Below, piece after piece: positions 47,355 through 57,203 of a stretch of 59,920 nt of DNA. The notes under the pieces are model-generated. The model did not search any database and was not told the origin of the DNA. It saw nothing but the letters and a program-made list of their open reading frames with translations. Position 1 is the stretch's first letter, and each line of letters starts with the position of its first letter. The position numbers and the translations under genes were made by a program. The DNA comes from Gallibacterium genomosp. 3 (GTDB lineage: Bacteria; Pseudomonadota; Gammaproteobacteria; Enterobacterales; Pasteurellaceae). The stretch covers positions 1-59,920 of the forward strand of contig NZ_JTJR01000017.1 in the NCBI RefSeq assembly GCF_001678475.1, in the 5' to 3' direction.

Positions 47355-48158
47355 ATGTCAGATCATGATCAATCCAAAACAAAGGTAGCAGTGCTTTCAT
47401 TATTACCGATTGTTTTGCTTTTTGTTGCCGATTATTGGCTATTATTAGTAAAACCTTTTGGTGAATCGATAATTTCACATTTTGCTATTGCAGTATTAGC
47501 AGCACAGCTCATTTGCCAAGTGATATTTTTGCGTGGTGAAATTTGTAATGGACAGCGTAGTCGTTTAAGTCGTTGGAATCTTTATTTTCTTATATTTTGG
47601 TTAGGATGGTTATTAATAACTTGTTTTCAAATTAAGGTGTATTTACCAATTCGATTAGCTTATTGCTATGGTGCAGGTTTAACTCTGACTACGTGGCAAC
47701 AGCCAAAAGAAGAGCAATTAAGACGTGGGGTATTATGGCTTGGCGTAATTGTTGGCTGTATTGGATTATTGCTAGCTGTGATTCCAGTATTTTTATTTCA
47801 AATGACGATCAGTCTAACGTTTAATCCATTATTACAAGTGGTATTAGGGATTGGTTTAGCTTATTGGGGATTATTGGTTTCACGAAATCGCTTACATGGA
47901 TTAATGGATCTATTACCTTATTTTGCATTAATTGGTTTAGTGGCAAGCAGTGTAATGGCTATGGTGAGTCTTGTAATTATGTATTTGGATCACCATACAA
48001 TGGCTTGGGATCCTTTCCACCTCTCTTGTTATTTTATTGCTCATTTATTATTGCTTGCGATCTGGAGCTATCCAATCATCAAAAGAACAAAACCTAATTA
48101 TTGGTCATTGGTTGCTATTATTCTGTTGGCTGGCTTTTCACCTATCTTACTTTTCTAA
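47355..48158 (+). CDS. Polytopic inner-membrane protein of unknown function
   Basis: 267 aa with about eight hydrophobic segments, e.g. VLSLLPIVLLFVADYWLLLV and GVIVGCIGLLLAVIPVFLF. A cytoplasmic loop holds basic GQRSRLSRWN and another QQPKEEQLRRG. I do not recognise the family; it has the look of COG4648-like or acyl-transport-related membrane proteins seen in Haemophilus, but this is a guess. The stop lies four bases from the convergent 48162 gene. Start has AAGGTAA upstream. Confidence 0.7.
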   Translation: MSDHDQSKTKVAVLSLLPIVLLFVADYWLLLVKPFGESIISHFAIAVLAAQLICQVIFLRGEICNGQRSRLSRWNLYFLIFWLGWLLITCFQIKVYLPIRLAYCYGAGLTLTTWQQPKEEQLRRGVLWLGVIVGCIGLLLAVIPVFLFQMTISLTFNPLLQVVLGIGLAYWGLLVSRNRLHGLMDLLPYFALIGLVASSVMAMVSLVIMYLDHHTMAWDPFHLSCYFIAHLLLLAIWSYPIIKRTKPNYWSLVAIILLAGFSPILLF

Positions 48159-48161
48159 ATT

Positions 48162-48680
48162 TTATCTGGATACAATGGATCCATCATCAAATTGAATAAA
48201 TTTGATGATGGGTTTAACACGAATACTTTTAGTCTCGTTAGTAAAAATATTTTTACTAAAGGCAGCCATCTCTTCTTCAGGGAGCAGTGTTGATAAATAA
48301 TAGCGTTGTTGTGGTTTTAAAATATTAAATTGATTGAATTTTAAATTAATAAAGCGATTATCAATAATACGATCATTAAATGTATAGACAGCGTACCAAG
48401 CCACTTGCTGAATAGATTTTTTTGATTGATTTTGGATTGAGTAAGTTGTAGCAAAAGAGATGGTTCCATCAGGTTCACGTTGCATATTTTGTGAGATAAC
48501 TCTAATTTCAGCAGAAAATGGAATTTGGATATTTGGCTTGATTGATGAATGAGGAAATACATCAGCTAAAGTCATCTGACTGTAACCAAAAAAAGTGATA
48601 AAAATTCCTAGTATTAAAGTAATTATCCGCATTAGAATATTAACTGACTGACTGACTGACTGACTATATTTTTCATTCAT
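48162..48680 (-). CDS. Exported protein with phase-variable 5' tetranucleotide repeat
   Basis: 172 aa. Codons 5-13 are made of AGTC repeats encoding SQSVSQSV-type residues, then a signal-anchor or signal peptide (MRIITLILGIFITFFGYSQMTLA). The mature part (about 130 aa) looks beta-rich and resembles DUF1425/YcfL-like lipoprotein-family domains in NQSKKSIQQVAWYAVYTFND, though the lipobox Cys is absent. The current repeat number leaves the frame open. Loss or gain of one unit would stop translation, unless the internal ATG at 48632 is used, which has no good ribosome site. Function unknown. Confidence 0.65.
   Translation of the reverse strand: MNEKYSQSVSQSVNILMRIITLILGIFITFFGYSQMTLADVFPHSSIKPNIQIPFSAEIRVISQNMQREPDGTISFATTYSIQNQSKKSIQQVAWYAVYTFNDRIIDNRFINLKFNQFNILKPQQRYYLSTLLPEEEMAAFSKNIFTNETKSIRVKPIIKFIQFDDGSIVSR
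48643..48665 (-). repeat. AGTC tetranucleotide tract (5.75 copies)
   Basis: ACTG units run from 48643 to 48665 on the plus strand (AGTC on the coding strand), five to six copies between the start codon and the signal peptide of the 48162 gene. Tetranucleotide tracts in 5' coding ends are the classical contingency-locus design in Haemophilus. Confidence 0.85.
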
Positions 48681-48866
48681 AAATCTAAACCTAATAACTA
48701 AATCATCATTAATTTATAAAAGAATTGAGTAATTATATTTGTGAATTTTATAAATGAGGTGATATCGAATTATTATAGTAAGAAAATTGGGTAAAAGAGA
48801 GTTGGTAATATAAATCATTGAAAAGATAGATCTAATATAAATAAATGTAAGTAAAGTGAGAAACTA

Positions 48867-50255
48867 ATGAAGACAACAGAAAAACATATTCATATTTTAG
48901 GAATTTGCGGTACATTCATGGGGGGACTTGCAATTGTAGCTCGTGAATTAGGTTATAAAGTGACAGGATCAGATGTCAATGTATATCCACCAATGAGTGT
49001 ATTTCTAGAAAAAAGTGGGATTGAGATTATTCCTAATTATGATGTTGCACAGTTACAACCTGCACCTGATTTAGTAATTATCGGTAATGCAATGAAACGA
49101 GGAAATCCTTGTATTGAATATGTGTTAGATAACAACCTACCTTATATGTCAGGACCACAATGGTTACATGATCATTTATTACGCGATCGTTGGGTTTTAG
49201 CTGTATCAGGAACACATGGAAAAACAACAACCACAGGGATGTTAGCTTGGATTCTTGATCAAGCTGGATTAGAACCAGGCTTCTTAATTGGTGGTATTTC
49301 AGGTAATTTCGGTATTTCTGCTCGATTAGGCAAATCGCCTTTTTTTGTAATTGAAGCAGACGAATATGATACGGCATTTTTTGATAAACGTTCTAAATTC
49401 ATTCATTACAACCCAAAAACATTAATTATCAATAATATTGGTTTTGATCATGCAGATATCTTCGATAATTTAACTGCGATTCAACGCCAATTCCATCATA
49501 TGATTCGTACTATTCCATCTAAAGGTCGCATTTTGTCATTTGCTGATGAAACTAGTGTAAAAGAAACTTTAGCGATGGGATGTTGGAGTGAGCAACAGTT
49601 TATTGGTAAAGATAAAGAATGGTATGCACAACGTTTGCGTAATGATTGCACTGAGTTTGAAGTGTTCCATAATCAGCAAAAAGTAGCTGAAGTAAAATGG
49701 AATATCGTTGGGCAACATAATATGTTTAATGCGTTGATGGCCATTGCTGCAGCATATCATGCTGGGGTAAGTATTGAAACTGCTTGTCAAGCATTAGCGA
49801 CCTTTGTCAATGCAAGTCGTCGCTTAGAAGTAAAAGGTGAAGTAAACGGGATTACTGCTTATGATGACTTTGCCCATCACCCAGTTGAGATTGCAGCAAC
49901 ATTAGCTGCTTTACGTGATAAAGTGGGAGGTGGTGTGCGAATCTTAGCGGTATTAGAGCCACGTTCTAATACGATGAAAATGGGCGTACATACCAAGGAA
50001 CTCGCACCCGCACTGGTGCGTGCAGACTATGTCTTTTTATTACAACCAGATAATTTGCCTTGGGAAGTGGTTGAAATTGCTAATCAATGTGTGCAACCAG
50101 CAACCTGGACGGCAGATTTAGATTTATTAGTGACAAAAATTGTAGAAGAAGCGAAACCAACGGATCATATTTTAGTGATGAGTAATGGTAGTTTTGGTGG
50201 TATTCATCAGAAATTATTAACTAAATTAAAAGAAAAAGCAGGTGCAAAAAATTAA
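48867..50255 (+). CDS. mpl: UDP-N-acetylmuramate:L-Ala-gamma-D-Glu-meso-DAP ligase
   Basis: 462 aa Mur-ligase fold. N-terminal ILGICGTFMGGLAIVAREL, the P-loop VSGTHGKTTTTGMLAWI, IEADEYDTAFFDKRSKF and the C-terminal YDDFAHHPVEIAATL are those of Mpl, which reattaches recycled tripeptide to UDP-MurNAc. It allows peptidoglycan recycling in the cytoplasm. It stands alone and ends with a terminator hairpin. Confidence 0.97.
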   Translation: MKTTEKHIHILGICGTFMGGLAIVARELGYKVTGSDVNVYPPMSVFLEKSGIEIIPNYDVAQLQPAPDLVIIGNAMKRGNPCIEYVLDNNLPYMSGPQWLHDHLLRDRWVLAVSGTHGKTTTTGMLAWILDQAGLEPGFLIGGISGNFGISARLGKSPFFVIEADEYDTAFFDKRSKFIHYNPKTLIINNIGFDHADIFDNLTAIQRQFHHMIRTIPSKGRILSFADETSVKETLAMGCWSEQQFIGKDKEWYAQRLRNDCTEFEVFHNQQKVAEVKWNIVGQHNMFNALMAIAAAYHAGVSIETACQALATFVNASRRLEVKGEVNGITAYDDFAHHPVEIAATLAALRDKVGGGVRILAVLEPRSNTMKMGVHTKELAPALVRADYVFLLQPDNLPWEVVEIANQCVQPATWTADLDLLVTKIVEEAKPTDHILVMSNGSFGGIHQKLLTKLKEKAGAKN

Positions 50256-50278
50256 GTAATTGCTATAAAAAAGAAAAG

Positions 50279-50307
50279 ACCTTACATTCTTGTAATGTAA
50301 GGTTCTT
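50279..50307 (+). terminator. mpl terminator hairpin
   Basis: ACCTTACATT (50279-50288) pairs perfectly with AATGTAAGGT (50294-50303). A short T-containing tail follows. The stem sequence resembles the one at 50894-50932. Confidence 0.75.
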
Positions 50308-50391
50308 GAGTTATTATTTATTACATTAGTATTAATTAATATATTTAAAGAATAACGTGTTGTTTACATTTTATTCTTTATTGCTAATATG

Positions 50392-50805
50392 CTAATTAAT
50401 TCGTCTTAAATCGTATTTTAATAATACAAGTGTTGCACCAATTAGTAGTAAGTCCTTAAAAATAAAGCCATTAAAACCAAGATTTACTAACAGACTTACT
50501 GTAATTAAAGCTGTGCAAAGTATTAATAAGCTACCTAATATTCCTATCTTAGGTTTAAAAAATCCAATAGCTAAACTTAAATAAGCAAGGCTTTCTATTA
50601 TTCCTAATAAATAGGAAGTATAATAAAAGCCGAACCAATCATATAAGAAACTTAGCCAACTTTTAGATATTAAAGGTTTTAATAACTGAACTTCAAACTC
50701 AAACCATTTTGTATTTGCAAAAACAGCAAATATTATGATAATTATTAGACGCAATATAATAATATCGACTGATGACTCTCTGAATTTTTGTATAATTTTT
50801 GACAT
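50392..50805 (-). CDS. DUF417 (YkgB/RclC-like) inner-membrane protein
   Basis: 137 aa with four membrane segments: LRLIIIIIFAVFANTKWFEFE, YTSYLLGIIESLAYLSLAIG, ILGSLLILCTALITVSLL and LLLIGATLVLLKY. The first carries the KWFEFE motif typical of DUF417. E. coli RclC and YkgB are family members; RclC is linked to reactive-chlorine resistance, but no rclR or rclA is adjacent. Framed by two similar hairpins with CTTACAT stems. AT-rich, consistent with recent acquisition. Confidence 0.8.
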   Translation of the reverse strand: MSKIIQKFRESSVDIIILRLIIIIIFAVFANTKWFEFEVQLLKPLISKSWLSFLYDWFGFYYTSYLLGIIESLAYLSLAIGFFKPKIGILGSLLILCTALITVSLLVNLGFNGFIFKDLLLIGATLVLLKYDLRRIN

Positions 50806-50893
50806 AAAACACCTTCTTTTTTAAAGAGGTGTATAATAAATAATAAAGTTTAGTATGGCAATTATTAAAGAGGCATATATAAAATTAATTTTT

Positions 50894-50932
50894 AAGGTCT
50901 TACATTATAGAAAGTAATTTATGTAAGACCTT
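50894..50932 (-). terminator. phoX terminator hairpin
   Basis: AAGGTCTTACAT (50894-50905) pairs perfectly with ATGTAAGACCTT (50921-50932). It lies just downstream of phoX on the minus strand, where an AT-rich tail follows. Confidence 0.7.
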
Positions 50933-50949
50933 TAATCCTTTAATAAATT

Positions 50950-52884
50950 TTATGAACCAATCATACCGCCATCATCTTTTTGAATTACCACTGTTCCTGA
51001 ACGTGGGCGAGATTTTCCAGAAGCATCTGGCCAGGTTGAAATAGCAGTTACTTGTGTTGGATCTGTAACGCCTGAATCTGGTTCGCCAGGATGTTGAATA
51101 TTAATAAACATTGTTTTGTTGTCAGGAGTAAAAGCAATACCTGTAATTTCACATCCATTTGGCCCAGTTAGGAAACGTTTAAAACGCCCTTCTTCTGGAA
51201 TAACAGCGAGCATTTGGTTATTACCCATACCCTCATACGCTTTTTTATTAATGGTACTAGAGGAAACATCAGTCTGTACCCATAATACGCCATTTGGTGC
51301 AAAGCGTAAGCCATCAGGACTACCAAACGCATCGCCTTTAATATTGCCTTGTCCTTTTTCATTATTACCGGCTAGTGCGAAAATATCCCAAGTAAATTTC
51401 TCCGCAGTACCTTTACCTTCAGCTTCTTGCCAGCGAATAATATGACCGAATTCATTTTTATCCCATGGATTAGCCTTATCTGTTCCTGGTTTGCCTTCTT
51501 TACCGCGTTGTGAGTTGTTGGTTAAGGTACAATAGACATTCCCTTTCACGTAAGGATCGGCAGCAATCCATTCAGGACGATCCATTTTTGTTGCGCCAAG
51601 TTTATCCGCCGCCATTCTTGTTTTTACGAGTAGATCACCTTGATTTTCAAAGCCATTTTCAACAGTTAAACCATTCTGACCAAAGATTAACGGCAACCAA
51701 TCACCAGAACCATCGTCATTAAAACGTGCGACATAAAGGGTACCTTCACTTAAAAGACGCATATTGTGAGTGCGATCATTTTCACGATATTTTTCTTTTG
51801 ACACAAATTTATAGATATATTCAAACCGCTGATCGTCACCCATATACACCACAGCATGGCCATCGTTACTAATATCTAACATCGCCCCTTCATGTTTAAA
51901 ACGACCGAGTGCAGTATGTTTTACTGGCGTAGAAGAAGGATTAAATGGATCAATTTCTACAACCCAACCAAAGCGGTGTGGTTCATTAGGGGTTTTATCG
52001 GTATGAAAACGATCATCAAATTCAAACCAACGATATTTATCCTCTTTCTCTTTTTGCATAATACCGTAACGCTTATCGAGAGCTGTGAAATTACCGCTAT
52101 CACGCACAAAAATATCGCTCCAGTTTTCTTCGCAAGTGAGATAAGTTCCCCACGGAGTTTCACCATTAGCACAGTTTTGCATTGTACCTAAAACCATTTC
52201 GCCTTTTGGATCGGCAGCTGTTTGCATTAATTTATTACCACGAGCTGGGCCAGTGAGATGCATTGGCGTATGTGGCGTAATTCGGCGTGCATATTTTGAT
52301 GGACGAACGACTTCCCATTCGCCATTATTTTTCTTCACTTCAATAATCGAAATACCCATCGCATTTTGCGATTTTTTAACTTTATCTGCATTCCAAGTTT
52401 TATCACCATCAGGGAATAATAGCCCATTATCAACATATTCATGATTCATCACTAATAAACCATGCTCATTGCCATTTTCGAGAGGAAAATAAGCCATACC
52501 ATCATGATTCATACCTGCTTGTGCAGCTTGTTCTTCCGCAGTATTTGATGCATCTGGTTTAAATGCAGGGCTATTACCATCAATCCCTACGGGATCTCCC
52601 CACAAATAGAAAGGTGACGCGCGATAACCTTTTGGTACAACAACAGTATCCGTTGTAGAAAAAGGAACAGCCGTAAAATCTAAAGAGGTCATTCGACGAG
52701 GGAGCGCTGATGAAGCGGCAAATAGATTAGGTGAGATAAAGGCAGAAGGAAGTAACGCGATTGCACTAGCGATGCCACCCATTTTTAATATCTTACGGCG
52801 CGATAAGTGAACATCTAATACTTCAGAAATTGAAGGATTATTCGAGGGATTCATATTAACATTTTCTTGTAATGAACGAGTCAT
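50950..52884 (-). CDS. phoX: Tat-exported PhoX-family alkaline phosphatase
   Basis: 644 aa from ATG 52884, eight bases after AAGGAGA. The N-terminus contains a twin-arginine signal, SRRKILKMGGIASAIALLPSA, so the folded protein is exported by the Tat system encoded at 34.4-36.0 kb. The body is the DUF839/PhoX fold, seen in MNHDGMAYFPLENGNEHGLLVMNHEYV, GTYLTCEENWSDIF, HEGAMLDISNDGHAVVYMGDD and the C-terminal SPDGLRFAPNGVLWVQTD. PhoX enzymes are Ca/Fe-dependent phosphomonoesterases. A Pho box upstream indicates phosphate-starvation control. Confidence 0.92.
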   Translation of the reverse strand: MTRSLQENVNMNPSNNPSISEVLDVHLSRRKILKMGGIASAIALLPSAFISPNLFAASSALPRRMTSLDFTAVPFSTTDTVVVPKGYRASPFYLWGDPVGIDGNSPAFKPDASNTAEEQAAQAGMNHDGMAYFPLENGNEHGLLVMNHEYVDNGLLFPDGDKTWNADKVKKSQNAMGISIIEVKKNNGEWEVVRPSKYARRITPHTPMHLTGPARGNKLMQTAADPKGEMVLGTMQNCANGETPWGTYLTCEENWSDIFVRDSGNFTALDKRYGIMQKEKEDKYRWFEFDDRFHTDKTPNEPHRFGWVVEIDPFNPSSTPVKHTALGRFKHEGAMLDISNDGHAVVYMGDDQRFEYIYKFVSKEKYRENDRTHNMRLLSEGTLYVARFNDDGSGDWLPLIFGQNGLTVENGFENQGDLLVKTRMAADKLGATKMDRPEWIAADPYVKGNVYCTLTNNSQRGKEGKPGTDKANPWDKNEFGHIIRWQEAEGKGTAEKFTWDIFALAGNNEKGQGNIKGDAFGSPDGLRFAPNGVLWVQTDVSSSTINKKAYEGMGNNQMLAVIPEEGRFKRFLTGPNGCEITGIAFTPDNKTMFINIQHPGEPDSGVTDPTQVTAISTWPDASGKSRPRSGTVVIQKDDGGMIGS

Positions 52885-52923
52885 TGCGATTCTCCTTGCA
52901 TGATGAAAGTAATTTGCGCAATG

Positions 52924-52958
52924 AAGTATATTGGGGAAATATGACAAATTGATGACGA
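52924..52958 (-). promoter_or_regulatory. Pho box and -10 element of phoX
   Basis: On the minus strand TCGTCAT-CAAT-TTGTCAT (52958-52941) fits the PhoB repeat CTGTCAT twice (five and six of seven). A TATACT -10 element follows 11 bases later (52929-52924), the usual distance where PhoB replaces the -35 box. Confidence 0.78.
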
Positions 52959-53115
52959 AGATTCACTTTATAAAGGTATAGGGGAAAACTTTATCTTTTA
53001 GAAAGGATTTAGACTGTATTTAAATACTCCATTTAGTGACAAAGTTTAAGTCACTCTAGAAAGTGTTAAATAGTGATTAAGTTTTATGTTTAAGTATAGG
53101 TTATTGTTGATAATC

Positions 53116-53150
53116 TAAATTTCGCCCTTTAGCAAGGGCGAAACCTAAAT
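53116..53150 (-). terminator. folD terminator
   Basis: TTTCGCCCTT (53120-53129) and AAGGGCGAAA (53134-53143) form a perfect stem; T-rich sequence follows on the minus strand. The rest of the 52885-53202 gap contains only the phoX promoter. Confidence 0.85.
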
Positions 53151-53202
53151 GGAAGAATAGAATTAAACAATGTATTTGTTACCAAATACAAACAGTAATA
53201 GC

Positions 53203-54060
53203 TTACTCTAAACCCAAATGTTGTCGATAAGCAAGCAATGTATTTTCCATTAACATTGCTACGGTCATTGGCCCAACACCACCTGGAACAGGCGTAATAT
53301 AGGCTGCACGTTGTTGCGCAGTTTCAAACACAATATCACCAACGACTTTGCCATCCACACGATTAATTCCCACATCAATCACAATCGCCCCTGGTTTTAC
53401 CCATTCACCAGGAACAAGATGTGGCTTACCAACAGCAACGACTAAAATATCAGCTTGTCCAACCAATTCAGCTAAATTTTTTGTGAAACGGTGAGTAACG
53501 GTAACGGTACAGCCTGCTAATAACAATTCCATTGCCATTGGGCGGCCAACGATATTTGATGCACCAACAATAACAGCGTGTTGTCCGTGTAAGTCAATGC
53601 CTGTGGTGGCAAGTAATTTCATAATGCCATAAGGTGTACAAGCTCGCAGCGTTGGAATACGTTGACACAATCTACCAACATTGTATGGGTGGAAACCATC
53701 AACATCTTTAGCGGGATCAATTCGTTCAATTACTTTCACACTACTGATATGTTTTGGTAGTGGTAATTGGACTAAAATGCCGTCAATACTATCATCTTGG
53801 TTTAGTTGATCAATTAAGTCGAGTAACTCTTGCTCAGAAATGGTGTCAGGAAGATTAAATGATTTAGATTGGATACCGACTTCAAGACAACTTTTGCGTT
53901 TGTTTTCTACATAAATTTGTGAAGCAGGATTTTCACCAACTAAAATAACGGCTAGACCGGGTGAACGATGACCTTGCTGCACAATAGCTTGGATTTTTTG
54001 ATTAAGTTCAGCCTTGATTGATTTAGCCAGAGCAGTGCCAGAAATAGTTTGAGCTTGCAT
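53203..54060 (-). CDS. folD: Bifunctional methylene-THF dehydrogenase/cyclohydrolase
   Basis: 285 aa. The N-terminal part has the catalytic YVENKRKSC (Tyr-x3-Lys) and QLPLPKHI. The Rossmann domain has [18 protein letters not shown] and [36 protein letters not shown] is the conserved end. It interconverts methylene-, methenyl- and formyl-tetrahydrofolate for purine and formylmethionine synthesis. Monocistronic, with its own terminator. Confidence 0.98.
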   Translation of the reverse strand: MQAQTISGTALAKSIKAELNQKIQAIVQQGHRSPGLAVILVGENPASQIYVENKRKSCLEVGIQSKSFNLPDTISEQELLDLIDQLNQDDSIDGILVQLPLPKHISSVKVIERIDPAKDVDGFHPYNVGRLCQRIPTLRACTPYGIMKLLATTGIDLHGQHAVIVGASNIVGRPMAMELLLAGCTVTVTHRFTKNLAELVGQADILVVAVGKPHLVPGEWVKPGAIVIDVGINRVDGKVVGDIVFETAQQRAAYITPVPGGVGPMTVAMLMENTLLAYRQHLGLE

Positions 54061-54220
54061 TGATTTCTCCGTAGGTGTGTTGCATTGATTATTCGGGGCT
54101 AGATTTTCTCAAAAAAAAGCCTGTTTGATAAGGGTATGGATTAATTTTAAGCGGTTATTTTTAAAATTAAAAAAAATGATTGACGGGGGAGAAATAAAAA
54201 CTATAATGCACCTCACACGT

Positions 54221-54297
54221 CGGCGAGTAGCGCAGTTTGGTAGCGCAACTGGTTTGGGACCAGTGGGTCGTAGGTTCAAATCCTATCTCGCCGACCA
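54221..54297 (+). tRNA. tRNA-Pro (anticodon TGG)
   Basis: 77 bases including an encoded CCA. CGGCGAG pairs with CTCGCCG, the anticodon loop TTTGGGA carries TGG, and the T arm has GGTTCAAATCC. Confidence 0.98.
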
Positions 54298-54326
54298 TTT
54301 TTTTATCTTCACTCAGCTATTCCTAT

Positions 54327-54403
54327 GCGCCCTTAGCTCAGCTGGATAGAGCAACGGCCTTCTAAGCCGTAGGTCATTGGTTCGAATCCAATAGGGCGTG
54401 CCA
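54327..54403 (+). tRNA. tRNA-Arg (anticodon TCT)
   Basis: 77 bases including an encoded CCA. The anticodon stem ACGGC/GCCGT closes the loop CTTCTAA with TCT, and GGTTCGAATCC forms the T arm. It follows tRNA-Pro by 29 bases. Confidence 0.98.
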
Positions 54404-54664
54404 TTAATCCATTATATATCAATAATTTAAGTTACTAAGTTTTAGCAATTCAGGTTATTTTTCCGTAGCCTATGAAGATAAAATCAAGTCATTGATTATT
54501 CTTTACTGATCAGATAAAAACTTCCGATTCATTTCGTTCCTTTATTAGTAAAAATTGCAAAATAGTTGAAAGAAAAAGAAAATTTATCTTGTTTCTGCGG
54601 TTGTGGTGACTAGAGAGCTTCTTTATAATAAGCAGAATTTTATCTAGCTTATTGGCGAACTATT

Positions 54665-55327
54665 ATGTCTGAAACTAACCATTCAACAGCACACGAACCT
54701 TCTATTATTATCGGTATTGCAGGCGCTTCAGCTTCTGGGAAAAGTCTAATTGCTTCTACAATTTATAAAGAGTTATGTGAAGAATTAGGGTGTGAAGAAA
54801 TTGGTATTATCTCTGAAGATTCCTATTATAAAGATCAAAGCCACCTCGATTTTGAAACTCGTACTAAAACCAACTATGACCACCCAAACTCAATGGATCG
54901 TGAATTATTATTAGAGCATTTACGTACCTTAAAAGCAGGGCAAGCGGTGGATATCCCAGAATATAGCTATGTAGAACATACCAGAACAGGGAATACTAAG
55001 CATTTTGAACCTAAAAAGGTGATTATTCTTGAAGGTATTCTCTTGCTGACAGATGAGCGTATTCGTGATGAGATAAATGTATCTATTTTCGTTGATGCAC
55101 CACTGGATATCTGTTTTATCCGCCGTTTAAAACGTGATATGGAAGAGCGTGGTAGAACAATGGATTCTGTGGTGGAACAATATCGTAAAACAGTACGTCC
55201 AATGTTTTTCCAATTTATTGAACCGTCTAAACAGTATGCTGATATTATTGTGCCTCGTGGCGGTAAAAACAGAATTGCAATCAATATTCTGAAAGCACAA
55301 ATTTTGCAACTGTTACGTAAAAAATAA
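54665..55327 (+). CDS. udk: Uridine/cytidine kinase
   Basis: 220 aa. P-loop [17 protein letters not shown] at the N-terminus; [21 protein letters not shown] and [17 protein letters not shown] are the usual Udk signature, with [13 protein letters not shown] in the lid region. It phosphorylates uridine and cytidine for pyrimidine salvage. Followed by dcd after 14 bases and then an AsmA-like gene, the order known in enterics as well. Confidence 0.98.
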   Translation: MSETNHSTAHEPSIIIGIAGASASGKSLIASTIYKELCEELGCEEIGIISEDSYYKDQSHLDFETRTKTNYDHPNSMDRELLLEHLRTLKAGQAVDIPEYSYVEHTRTGNTKHFEPKKVIILEGILLLTDERIRDEINVSIFVDAPLDICFIRRLKRDMEERGRTMDSVVEQYRKTVRPMFFQFIEPSKQYADIIVPRGGKNRIAINILKAQILQLLRKK

Positions 55328-55341
55328 AGAAAGGTGAATTG

Positions 55342-55929
55342 ATGAGATTATGTGATACCGATATAGAACGTTATTTAGATGAAGGGAAAATTGTGTTATC
55401 GCCTCGTCCAGATAATAGCAAAATTAATGGAGCAACAGTGGATGTACGATTAGGAAATTCATTCCGAGTTTTTCGTGATCACTCTGCGGCTTATATTGAT
55501 CTTAGTGGGCCAAAAGAAGCAGTTTCAGCTCAATTAGAACAAGTGATGAGCGAAGAGATTATTATTGAAGATGGCGAACCTTTTTTCTTACATCCAGGCG
55601 TTCTTGCATTGGCTAGTACATATGAATCAGTCAAATTACCGAGTAATATTATTGGTTGGCTAGATGGACGTTCTTCATTAGCAAGATTAGGGCTAATGGT
55701 TCATGTCACAGCGCATCGCATTGATCCAGGTTGGGAAGGCAGAATCGTTTTAGAGTTCTATAATTCAGGAAAATTGCCGTTAGCGTTACGTCCTAAAATG
55801 GTGATTGGGGCATTAAGTTTTGAAGTATTAAGTGGCGAAGCCCAACGACCATACAATAGCCGTTCTGATGCAAAATATAAAAATCAACAAGGTGCTGTTG
55901 CTAGTAAGATTAATGAGGATGCAAAATGA
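55342..55929 (+). CDS. dcd: dCTP deaminase
   Basis: 195 aa from ATG 55342; a TTG one codon earlier is not needed. Conserved motifs [51 protein letters not shown] and the C-terminal [17 protein letters not shown], which closes over the nucleotide. It converts dCTP to dUTP, the main source of dTTP. The stop overlaps the following start by four bases. Confidence 0.98.
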   Translation: MRLCDTDIERYLDEGKIVLSPRPDNSKINGATVDVRLGNSFRVFRDHSAAYIDLSGPKEAVSAQLEQVMSEEIIIEDGEPFFLHPGVLALASTYESVKLPSNIIGWLDGRSSLARLGLMVHVTAHRIDPGWEGRIVLEFYNSGKLPLALRPKMVIGALSFEVLSGEAQRPYNSRSDAKYKNQQGAVASKINEDAK

Positions 55930-57188
55930 ACAAACGTTGGGTAATTGGCGGGAGTGTTGTTATCTTATCGGGGTTAGCGATCGCAGGGTATCAACTCTCT
56001 CAGCTTAGTAATACAATTACCCAGCAGTTAGCAACAGAATATGCAATCGAACTTCCTCCTCAAAATATCAAAATTTCCTATTTTCCATTTTCTCTCCATC
56101 TTAAAAATATTGCGTATCAACAAGATGCTTGGCACATCTCTGCACGAGAACTTAACTTAAAATTAAGTTATTTAGGATGGTTATCAGGGAATCAATGGAT
56201 TAAACAAATTCGCCTGATTGATGGACAGCTCACCAATCAACAACAACTTTACTTAGATCAAGTAAATGCCATTATTGATTATCGGGATTCAGGTAAAGGG
56301 CAACAAGTACAGATACTAAAAGCAGAAAATCAACAAATTACAGATCTTCAGGGGCAATTTCAATTACACCGTACACCATCGCAAATTGACCTACAACAAT
56401 TAGCATTGCAATGGCAGTGGCGTAAACCGATCGCACAAATGACATCAATGAAAGTCGCGGCTGATAAAATTAGTTGGCAACAGTCACCGCAATTGCAAAT
56501 TAATGCTGAAAATCTCCAAATAAACCAAGCAATGTTTCCAGCGATAAAAGCGTTAATTCATAATGAACACACGGATTTGCAGATATTCACCCCAAATCAG
56601 GGCGAATTAGCACTAAGTAAACAAAATACGAATGAACAGCAAACGGTTTGGACGATCAGTGGTAGAAAAATTGCAGCAGAGCAGCTTTCTCAACTGTTAG
56701 GCTACCAACCTTTAGTTGTAGCTGATTTTGATTTACAAGGGCAAGTAACGCAAGCTGAGGGTGAATTGGCAGACGCTGAAGTAGCGTTTATGAGTGTCGG
56801 TGGCGGACAGATCAAAGGTTTTAACTTGCTTGGCTTAGTCGGTAATTCTTTACCTTTTGCGATTTCAGGTTTGGAACAATCGCTACAAGATACAACGTTT
56901 GAACATATGGAAGGTCATTTAGTTGGCAATCAAAAGCAGTGGCGATTACAGCAAGGAGAAATTGTCTTGCATGATCTCCGTTTAATTGGAGAAGGCAGCA
57001 TTCATCCTGTAACTTCACAATGTGAATGGCAATTTGCGATTCAACCTACCAAAGAAAGATTTGAAGAATATCACCTTAACTTAGATTTAGAGGGAGATTG
57101 TCTTTCACCGACGTATCGTATTCGTTTAGATGATGCGATCAAAAATAAATTGAAATCGAAGTTGCAGGAATTATTAGACAAAATATAA
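55926..57188 (+). CDS. asmA: AsmA-like envelope protein (short form)
   Basis: 420 aa. One N-terminal membrane anchor ([19 protein letters not shown]) followed by a long periplasmic region of repeated beta segments. It is shorter than E. coli AsmA (about 610 aa), and the usual AsmA C-terminal motif is reduced to the [17 protein letters not shown] region near residue 290. Position after udk-dcd matches asmA in enterics. AsmA-like proteins form bridges for phospholipid transport between membranes. The assignment as asmA is positional plus fold-level. Confidence 0.75.
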   Translation: MNKRWVIGGSVVILSGLAIAGYQLSQLSNTITQQLATEYAIELPPQNIKISYFPFSLHLKNIAYQQDAWHISARELNLKLSYLGWLSGNQWIKQIRLIDGQLTNQQQLYLDQVNAIIDYRDSGKGQQVQILKAENQQITDLQGQFQLHRTPSQIDLQQLALQWQWRKPIAQMTSMKVAADKISWQQSPQLQINAENLQINQAMFPAIKALIHNEHTDLQIFTPNQGELALSKQNTNEQQTVWTISGRKIAAEQLSQLLGYQPLVVADFDLQGQVTQAEGELADAEVAFMSVGGGQIKGFNLLGLVGNSLPFAISGLEQSLQDTTFEHMEGHLVGNQKQWRLQQGEIVLHDLRLIGEGSIHPVTSQCEWQFAIQPTKERFEEYHLNLDLEGDCLSPTYRIRLDDAIKNKLKSKLQELLDKI

Positions 57189-57203
57189 CCTGATAGGTGA
57201 AAA

